From the NCBI GenBank assembly GCA_036873755.1, contig JAVTVY010018968.1:1-64000 (forward strand): a DNA stretch of 64,000 nt, given 5' to 3'. This DNA is from Hanleya hanleyi. Taxonomy: Eukaryota; Mollusca; Polyplacophora; Lepidopleurida; Hanleyidae. A program made the translations under genes and the position numbers. Numbering within the stretch: the stretch's first letter is position 1; every line of letters starts with the position of its first letter. Shown here in pieces: positions 56,770 through 64,000 of this stretch. A model generated the notes under the pieces. The model saw only the letters and a program-made list of their open reading frames with translations. It was not told where the DNA came from and searched no databases.

Positions 56770-58335
56770 CAGATAGGGATATATCCCAATTGAGATAAAA
56801 TATCCAACTTTGGATATTTTTTTTTTTTTTTATACTTCCATATTTTCAAGCTGGCATATTTAGCTAGTCATTCTGTTCATATAAAGGCATACAACAGAAT
56901 ATTTATGGTGAGAAAATGTCAGCAAAATTATACAATCGCAATGCCAATTTTGTGAAGTAGATTCTATTATGTTTCTGTAATATAGATGCTGAAATTCACC
57001 GTTGCGGTTTATAGTATTTTTCTTATAATTAGTCGCGGGTTTGAGGGCTTCTGTAAACTCAGCCGTATGGTTAAAATCAATTTCCTTTTTTAGAACGTAT
57101 ATAACAAAGTTATATCTATAGAATGTCATACCACTCTCCGTGATAACTGCTACAAGGGTTGTTCACGTGAATCTTCACCAATACATGGTATGTCGTCATA
57201 ATCTATTCCTTTTTCTCTGGCCAAAGGGCAATAGGCGGGGTGAGCTATTCAGTTCTATATATGGGAAAGTGTCCTCAATCGATGTTACCTTCACAAGGAC
57301 AGGGGCAATGCCTCCATGAGTGACTGCATGAATTAAAATGACAACTTCACACGATCTTTATTTCAATGACGGTGTAATCTATGGATGGCCGTATGACCTA
57401 TATTTACATTTTTATAGCAAATATCCCATTATTGATCCAGTCGATTAGAGTCGGACATCATCAACGGTATTGTAAGTGTATAGTTTAATTTGATTGCTCT
57501 CTCGTTAATTACATTTGTAAACCTACGATGCATCGAAGAGCACTGATTGAAATTCTGCCTACAAATTGAACTATTGATAGGTACAAATAACACGACGTCC
57601 TGGTGTATGAAAGCGACGTCGTCGTCCTATCACTCAACATTGTCAAAGGCGACACGCGACGCGAAAGGGCGACATCGTGTTTTGGAAGACGACGTCACCC
57701 TTTGCGTTGTCGCTCACGCTTTTGATGAGGTAATGCGGGGCACACTTTTGGTCCAACTAGATCACCATACTATTGAAGTGATACGGTTATGCTGTGTCTG
57801 AGAGGCGTCCAAATCTTTGAGGTGTCGAGGACATTTGGATAACATAGCGGCTGTACTGGTCCACCCGTATTCTCGAATCTTTCGTTCTTTGTCAACGACA
57901 ATAGTTTAATCTCATGTCTTCATAACCAAACGACAAACAGAGCAACCCTTGAATGACATCTCGCCCCGCCTATTGCCCTTTGGTCAGAGAAAAAGGAATA
58001 GATTATGACGATATACCATGTATTGGTGAAGATTCACGTGAACAACCCTTATGGCATTTAACCCGGGTAGTACAAAAAAGCTCTAAAACTCAAGTTTTGT
58101 AGCAGTTATCACGGAGAGTGGTATGACATTCTATAGATATAACTTTGTTATATACGTTTTAAAAAAGGAAATTGATTTTAACCATACGGCTGATTTTACA
58201 AAAGCCCTCAAACCCGCGACTAATTATAAGAAAAATACTATAGTATGAAAATCGGTCAATATATCTCAGTTAGGATATATTTCAATATCCAAACTTGGAT
58301 TTAATATCCCAAATGGGATATCCCAGTTAGTCTAA
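56770..58335. mobile_element. Foldback element with 235-285-bp arms
   Basis: Inner arms: 57010-57245 (TATAGTATTTTTCTTATAAT ... GCAATAGGCGGGG) and its reverse at 57959-58242; the right arm has an extra stretch of about 48 bp. Outer short palindromic ends (GGGATATATCCCAATTG..., 56773-56815; AATATCCCAAATGGGATATC, about 58276-58330) also mirror each other. The loop is about 713 bp and contains CG-rich words (GACGACGTC). No 9-bp duplication was found, and no transposase. Confidence 0.7.
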
Positions 58336-58509
58336 TTATTTTTGTGTCTTGCCATTTTCATCGTCAGCTTTGGTGTGTCTTTGTTGAGCAAAATGAACTT
58401 GGCTTAACATTTTAATTATTTCAGCAAATCATGAAGATAAATTGAAATAATGAAAAATAAAATTAAAAACGGCCAGTAGGAAATAAAATGACGGCAGCTG
58501 TCAGGCAAT

Positions 58510-58888
58510 CTTAATAAATGAATATCCTATCAATGCTCCCCAATCGTACATGTCGCTGTATATAGGATCTTACGTATTTCAATTGAATTTGGTGTTCTGA
58601 GCGCCCATACCATGGATATTTAATAGCATTATGACATCATGGTCGCATCTGGACTCCTCCATTTGCAGTGGGGAAGGGGAGATAGGTTCACTGTGTCCAT
58701 TTACCCCAAATGTTTACACCAAAGATCAGTCCATGTATCTGCCACATATTATGGTGCCACAATGTCGGGACCGCGGCAACATGAAAAGAATCCCGCCAGC
58801 GAGCCGGCTAGTTCGGCTGAGCCAACCAAAGCACTATGAAGCGTTCTCGGGATTGGTTAACATGTGACACTGCAAGCCTGTTTGATCC
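58510..58888 (+). repeat. REP3 family, copy 3, interrupted by the next element
   Basis: Matches 45395-45770 from TATCAATGCTCCCCAATCG to GGGATTGGTTAACA and the ...GATCC target; the family sequence resumes at 60444 (GACAAGAATTTTAATTAGATTGG), beyond the inserted element. Confidence 0.7.
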
Positions 58889-60443
58889 TAGTCCAATAAA
58901 ATGGATCGTTCAGGCTCTTGTTTAATATGCTGGAGTTATCAGGAGCCAGAACGTCCTATAGAAAATGTCATTTTGTCCATGGGAGCCACGCTGACCACCA
59001 CAACGACCCCTAAAAATCCACTGTTTTTGTCGAAATACAGCAATGACATGTCTACTCACCATGCAAAAACTGTTCTTTGGTATGTTTTCATCCAAGTCGC
59101 ACCACTAGTAATTGTGGATGGGTCCGCCATAAATTATATCAAACCGTCAAAGTTAGTGTGTGCTGATTTCAGCAGCCAGTTTCTCTGCCGGAGCATGGCT
59201 TCCCTGGTAGTAAAAGGAAGAACAAAAGAATCGAAACGACGTCACAAATACCACGTGACACAGCCCGTGGTCAAGTTTCACATGCGAGATGAACTACCAC
59301 TGACTGATGGGGAACAAAAAGGGGTTAATACCGCGTTGAAATCTGGTGCCAATGAAGACGAGGTAACGTACTGCTTTCCGTTACACAACTACACGCCCCC
59401 TATAGTCAGTCTCTGCGGGCAGAGCTACAGGCAATGAGCAGTGTCTGACATACTTAACAGCAAAGCTGAGTTTATTTTGGGAAACAATACTCTGCGGGGA
59501 GATCGCATTGTGATCACTCGGGAATTGGTTATTTCGAACTTATTAAACCTCCAGAAGTACACAACTCGAATTTTAATCGCATAATTTATATTTTTGGAGC
59601 ATTCTAACCCAAGCCAAAAGATTTTTTGTTTACTAGAATGGTTTAACGGAGATTTATTATCGACGAAAATAGCAACAACCACAACATGGTCGGTTGAGAC
59701 ATCAAATCGGAAAATCCGGGAATTTTTTTTAGATTCTGAAAAATCCGGAAATCCAGATATATATCCGAAATACTTCAATCTCTGTAATTTATATTTGAAA
59801 AGGCAAATTTGGCGAATTTTGATTAATATTTCGTTTATTGAAATATCGGGTTTGTTTTGGCCTATTGAAATACTGACTGATATGACGGAGCGATATCCGT
59901 TAGAATGAAGTAGATTTACTCCAACAATATATTACCGTTGTAGGCCCTCATTTCAAAGGCATATTTCAACGTATCCCCCCTCACCCTAAATATTACATGT
60001 TTGAATTTTCTCGCGGGATTTGCAAATGACCAACGCGGCATTGGCCCCTTTTTGTTCCCCGTTAGTGTCAGTGCTTGTCAATTTCGCCTACCGTGGTATT
60101 TGTGACGTCTTTTCGATTCTTTTGTTCTTCCTTTTACTATCAGGGAAGCCATGCTCTGGCAGAGAAACTGGCTGCTGAAATCAGCACACACTAACTTTGA
60201 CGGTTTGATATAATTTATGGCGGACCCATCCACAATTACTAGTGGTGCGACTTGGATGAAAACATACCAGAGAACAGTTTTTGCATGGTGAGTAGACATG
60301 TCATTGCTGTATTTCGACAAAGACAGTGGATTTTTAGGGGTCGGTGTGGTGGTCAGCGTGGCTCCCATGGACAAAATGACATTTTCTATAGGATAACTCC
60401 AGCATATTAAACAAGAGCCTGAACGATCCATTTTAATGGACTA
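58889..60443. mobile_element. Mutator-like foldback element A, 9-bp duplication GTTTGATCC
   Basis: 1555 bp with inverted arms of about 440 bp (58889-about 59345 and about 60010-60443). Ends TAGTCCAATAAAATGG and CCATTTTAATGGACTA are flanked by the perfect duplication GTTTGATCC (58880-58888 and 60444-60452). Long terminal repeats and a 9-bp duplication are typical of MULEs. Both arms keep an open frame starting MDRSGSCLICWS. The left one continues to 178 codons, but arm differences are mostly replacement changes, so I take it as transposon-arm sequence, not a gene. No transposase in the loop. Confidence 0.8.
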
Positions 60444-60452
60444 GTTTGATCC

Positions 60453-60696
60453 GACAAGAATTTTAATTAGATTGGCTGTCAGGAAACAAGGAATGAAGTA
60501 TGGGCGGCCTTAGCCAGCTGTCTTATTATTTGTTTATGGTCAATATATTCCAATCCTGACCTTCTATTAGCTTATTTGCTTACAAAACACATGTAGGCGT
60601 GTCGTTCATAACAGGTCTGCATGTCGTGACAGTTCTGCACATTGTCAGCAACACTTGATGTTAAAAACTGGACCCCGGGCCGTCTCATCATTTCTA
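60453..60696. other. Short gap, end of REP3 and unassigned sequence
   Basis: REP3 continues to about 60480; the rest has no recognised feature. Confidence 0.4.
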
Positions 60697-60705
60697 CGCA
60701 GTCAG

Positions 60706-61818
60706 TAGCCAAGTTGACATGGCTTCGTTCGTTCCTTTACTACGCCATGATGCCTCTCAATGAACTTACATGTAAACTCCGGGATCACACGGCTCCGTGG
60801 GTCGTTCGGCTCTATCCGGCAATAAAACAACCTCTCCCAGCTCTCTGTCCATTTGTTTTATCAAATTCGGCAAAGAGTTTGATTGCCGTGAAGAGCTCAT
60901 CCGTCTGCAATCAGTCTTCAAACATCAACGTTCGGTTGAATTCTCCGCCATTATCTTTGTACGTGTCATGAATAGAATAGAATAGATTTTATTTAGCTAA
61001 TCAAAGCACCCGTTAAGGGTATGACAATCACATAGAATACATTAATGATTTTAGTTCATTTGTTAGACAATTTTTTACGTATATTAATATCAATTACATA
61101 GACTTTTCTTATTTACTATATGGAACAATTGATCTACCTCAACATGGTAAATCGAGCACCATTAAATTAATAATCAATAATTCGATTCAATTATACAGTT
61201 AACTTGCACAGAGCAATTATAATCATTTAGAATAGTAATTCGATTCTAATCTGAAAAAATTGCAACAATCTCATTATAACAATTAAGGCACATGAAGGTA
61301 CCAATTAGATAGATAGAACACCCGGTGACCATCAGGGAAGCTAACCTACCATAGCAGATCATGAGATGTCACAGCAAATCTAGATACAAAAGCAGTGTGG
61401 ATGAACACAGCAAAGCTGGTGACAATTACAGGATCCTCACAAGTCATTAGCCATATAAACATATTTTGAGGTGACAAGCTGAGGAGAAGTGGAAACTTAG
61501 AGATGACTGAAGCAATAAAACAATAGTGTTGATCAGCAACGTATCGTGCCCACGTGACCGCCCGTATGAAGATAATGGCGGAGAATTCAACCAAACGTTG
61601 ATGTTTGAAGACTGATTGCAGACGCATGAGCTCTTCACGGCAATCAAACTCTTTGCCGAATTTGATAAAACAAATGGGCAGAGCTGGGAGAGGTTGTTTT
61701 ATTGCCGGATAGAGCCGAACGACCCACGGAGCCGTGTGATCCAGGAGTTTACATGTAAGTTCATTGAGAGGCATCATGGCGTAGTAAAGGAACGAACGAA
61801 GCCATGTCAACTTGGCTA
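60706..61818. mobile_element. Mutator-like foldback element B, 9-bp duplication CGCAGTCAG
   Basis: 1113 bp with arms of about 260 bp (60706-60965 and about 61560-61818). Ends TAGCCAAGTTGACATGGC and its complement are flanked by the perfect duplication CGCAGTCAG (60697-60705 and 61819-61827). The right arm and loop on the minus strand are open for 154 codons (MTWLRSFLYYAMMPLNELTC); the left arm has a small indel that breaks this frame. The loop has an AT-rich segment at 60970-61330. No transposase motif seen. Confidence 0.8.
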
Positions 61819-61827
61819 CGCAGTCAG

Positions 61828-62655
61828 TGGTCAGACGCTTTTTTTCGTATTTGGACAGTCAATATTTCGGACATATACTCTTTTATCCCAAAATATCTGG
61901 TAACAATCAGGTTTATCCTGCCAAGGAAATTTATCAGGTCAAGTGAAGCTGGAAGGCAACCAACAACAGTGATACGTTGTTGTTGTTGTTGTTGTTATCT
62001 ATGTACGATCCTTCTCCGTGATCATTTTGGTCACTATGTCCTTAGTTCACTATGAACAACACAATATTTCACTTTGGCATATGCACACTGTGATGAAGGG
62101 CCTCCAGGTTCCAGTTCTGTCGGTTGCTTAAGAGAAGTTACGTTGTAAAAAGATGGCAGTCGATATCACATAGTTGAACATGGCTGAAGATGACTGGCAC
62201 TCGGGATACGTCACTTCGCAATTTCCCGCCAAAGTGTCTTTCAAAACGGTTTCCGACATGTCGTAAATGCTCGAATGGTGGTAGTAAATTAAGAAACGCA
62301 GCAGTAAGTGGAAACGGACTATTGTGAAAAAAGCATAATGTTCATCGGGTACTGATTTGGAGATTTAATTAAGTTTAGCAATCATACTTGAAGCAATTGA
62401 GTGAACTAATTGGCCTGGTTAGAAACTGCTTGGATCTTGGAAATGAGTATGTTCATCAAGCGTACGTAGTACGATTTCGTAACATCTTCTGGTAACATTT
62501 AATAAGGTTGTACGTAACGGTATACTACTTGTTAAATATTTTGGAAAAATATTGATAGACCATTATTAAAACCATCACAGGGAGATGTAGGGTGTCTCAA
62601 TAGTGTTGAATTACGATGCATTATTCAAATATTCAATACGGAGAAGAAATGAAGC
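61828..62655. other. No gene seen; GTT microsatellite
   Basis: A GTT run lies at 61976-61996. The rest has no recognised element or exon. Confidence 0.45.
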
Positions 62656-63028
62656 CAACCTGTAACCATCTCGGTCATCTACACGCGGTAAGACTGACCC
62701 TGGGAGCGTGTGTATCCATTCTCAGCCTACTTTCGGCAACTGCAAGAGGGAATTTCCAGAAATTAATACCACGTGACTTCGTCAGCCAATCAGCTAAAGT
62801 CTACAGACGTAACCTCAACGTAACTCGCCATTTTCGAGTCATGTGATGTCCTACTTGCTCAAAATTACAGATCCACCACATCTCTTGGATGATACGAAAG
62901 TTATTCATACCTATATATTTTGTAAGCCCAGGCAATGTCTGTTTCATAAGTGGTATGACAACCTGTAATTGATCAGATTTCTCCAGTGTGTTCTCCGCCG
63001 GATAAAGGTCGAACAGAATCCGGTAAAG
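62656..63028 (+). repeat. Dispersed 370-bp repeat, copy 2
   Basis: Direct copy of 32361-32730. In the minus-strand frame the last stretch differs from copy 1 at about eleven codons, nine of them changing the amino acid, and copy 1's stop reads Trp here. That is the pattern of unconstrained DNA. Confidence 0.75.
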
Positions 63029-64000
63029 TACGTTTGGTATGGTAACTGTTATGTAAATATTATCCATTAGTCGCTTCAGGACGTAGTCCGATATTTTGAT
63101 GCAACCAGCTTCGGCGTTCACGACAACCGTAAGCTGGGTAATTTCTGACAGAGGCCCGCAACAACAACAACAACAACATTTCTCTGATGGCAGCACGGTG
63201 GAGCAGCGAACATGTTGTCGTGGAATTCAAAGACTTGCAGGTTAATAGTCAGATAGTGACCCATGTACACACAATAACGATGTTCTATACAAACAAAACT
63301 ACATCCTTTTAGCGAAATATTTAGGTTGAAATATAGGCTACAGCAGTGCAGACTCCGACGGCGGAAACTCATGCATGATGATGAACTGGTCAGATTCGGA
63401 CTCAGAAAACGACAACGAAAATTTGATCAAACCATAAGCACACCATGACGCCATATGGCCGATCAAGATACGAGCTTGCCAACACCGTGCAGCGATGAGT
63501 TTCTCTGATCGTGGAATTTATTGCCACAATAATTATGAGATTGTATGGTCGACCACAAGGTTTTGCTGGATTATCCAAGCGTAATGCTGTATTGTCCAAA
63601 CATGATGTTGTATCATCACACACCCCTTGTCTGCTTTCACTCGCATTAGATCATATATTTCACCTGGGATATAATAAATAGAGGGATTAGAAGCTCCTGT
63701 TCAATGTTATCTTACTTGCTATTGTTCAATGCTGACAACTTCCATCACCTGTAACTCGGTCAATATATGCGATATTGTGACAAGTTCAGTCGTATTTCAT
63801 AACTAAAAGAACCAGTAAGGAAGATCATTAAAACTTGTCTTCTTTTTTTTTTTTTTGGAGAAACATGAGTAACCAAGTAATCTAGTTAGTGGAACCATTA
63901 GTCGCATAAGCTTACATCTTAATAATTGGTTGTGAAATGTCAAATCCACCACTAGCCCCATACTCGGGTCTTTTTAACATGTTTAAAGGGAAGTCTGAAT
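63029..64000. other. No gene seen; CAA microsatellite
   Basis: A CAA run lies at 63159-63178. A T run at 63843-63857. Nothing else recognised up to the window edge. Confidence 0.45.

Overview
The window looks like nuclear DNA of a marine lophotrochozoan, most likely a mollusc. It is AT-rich, its one clear gene is split by kilobase introns with GT-AG borders, and it is crowded with short non-autonomous transposons, minisatellites and microsatellites. A GTGAGTGAGTGAAT... repeat resembles one I remember from abalone and other gastropod sequence. The phylum call is inference, not proof.

One cellular gene is certain: the last five coding exons (26570-41837, + strand) of a heterotrimeric G-protein alpha subunit of the Go/i class. 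The exons are 161, 129, 130, 154 and 188 nt and give 253 residues. Adding the 101 residues usually encoded by exons 1-3 gives 354, the normal Go length. Switch I Arg, switch II DVGGQ, NKKD, TCAT and the C-terminal GCGLY are all present. Exons 1-3, with the P-loop, were not found and probably lie upstream of the window.

Almost everything else is mobile or tandem DNA. At 2120-7165 (- strand) lies a degraded tyrosine-recombinase retrotransposon (Ngaro/DIRS-like) with gag, reverse transcriptase, RNase H and recombinase, broken by several frameshifts and one in-frame stop. Among small DNA transposons I could match both ends, and often the target duplication, for these: three hAT-like elements, two with exact 5-bp duplications; two TTAA-type elements, one split by a hAT-like insertion; two TA-type elements, one with a long perfect hairpin; a PIF/Harbinger-like element inside a tandem array; and two neighbouring long-inverted-repeat elements with perfect 9-bp duplications (Mutator-like). 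Two copies of a roughly 325-bp SINE-like element have perfect 12- and 14-bp duplications. A tRNA-derived SINE lies at 51885-52030.

Tandem arrays are prominent: 61-bp and 29/31-bp units at 18493-19540, a 24-bp satellite of about 38 units at 53026-53938, a purine-rich array packed with AGGTCA at 54110-54735, roughly 155-bp units at 56030-56610 and a 521-bp tandem duplication at 24056-25089.

I see no rRNA, no intact tRNA, no CRISPR array and no second convincing cellular gene. Nothing here amounts to a new multi-gene system. The most novel-looking items are the hairpin-bearing SINE-like family, the pair of Mutator-like foldback elements and the satellites that seem to grow out of short transposons. 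All repeat comparisons were made by eye, so identities are approximate.
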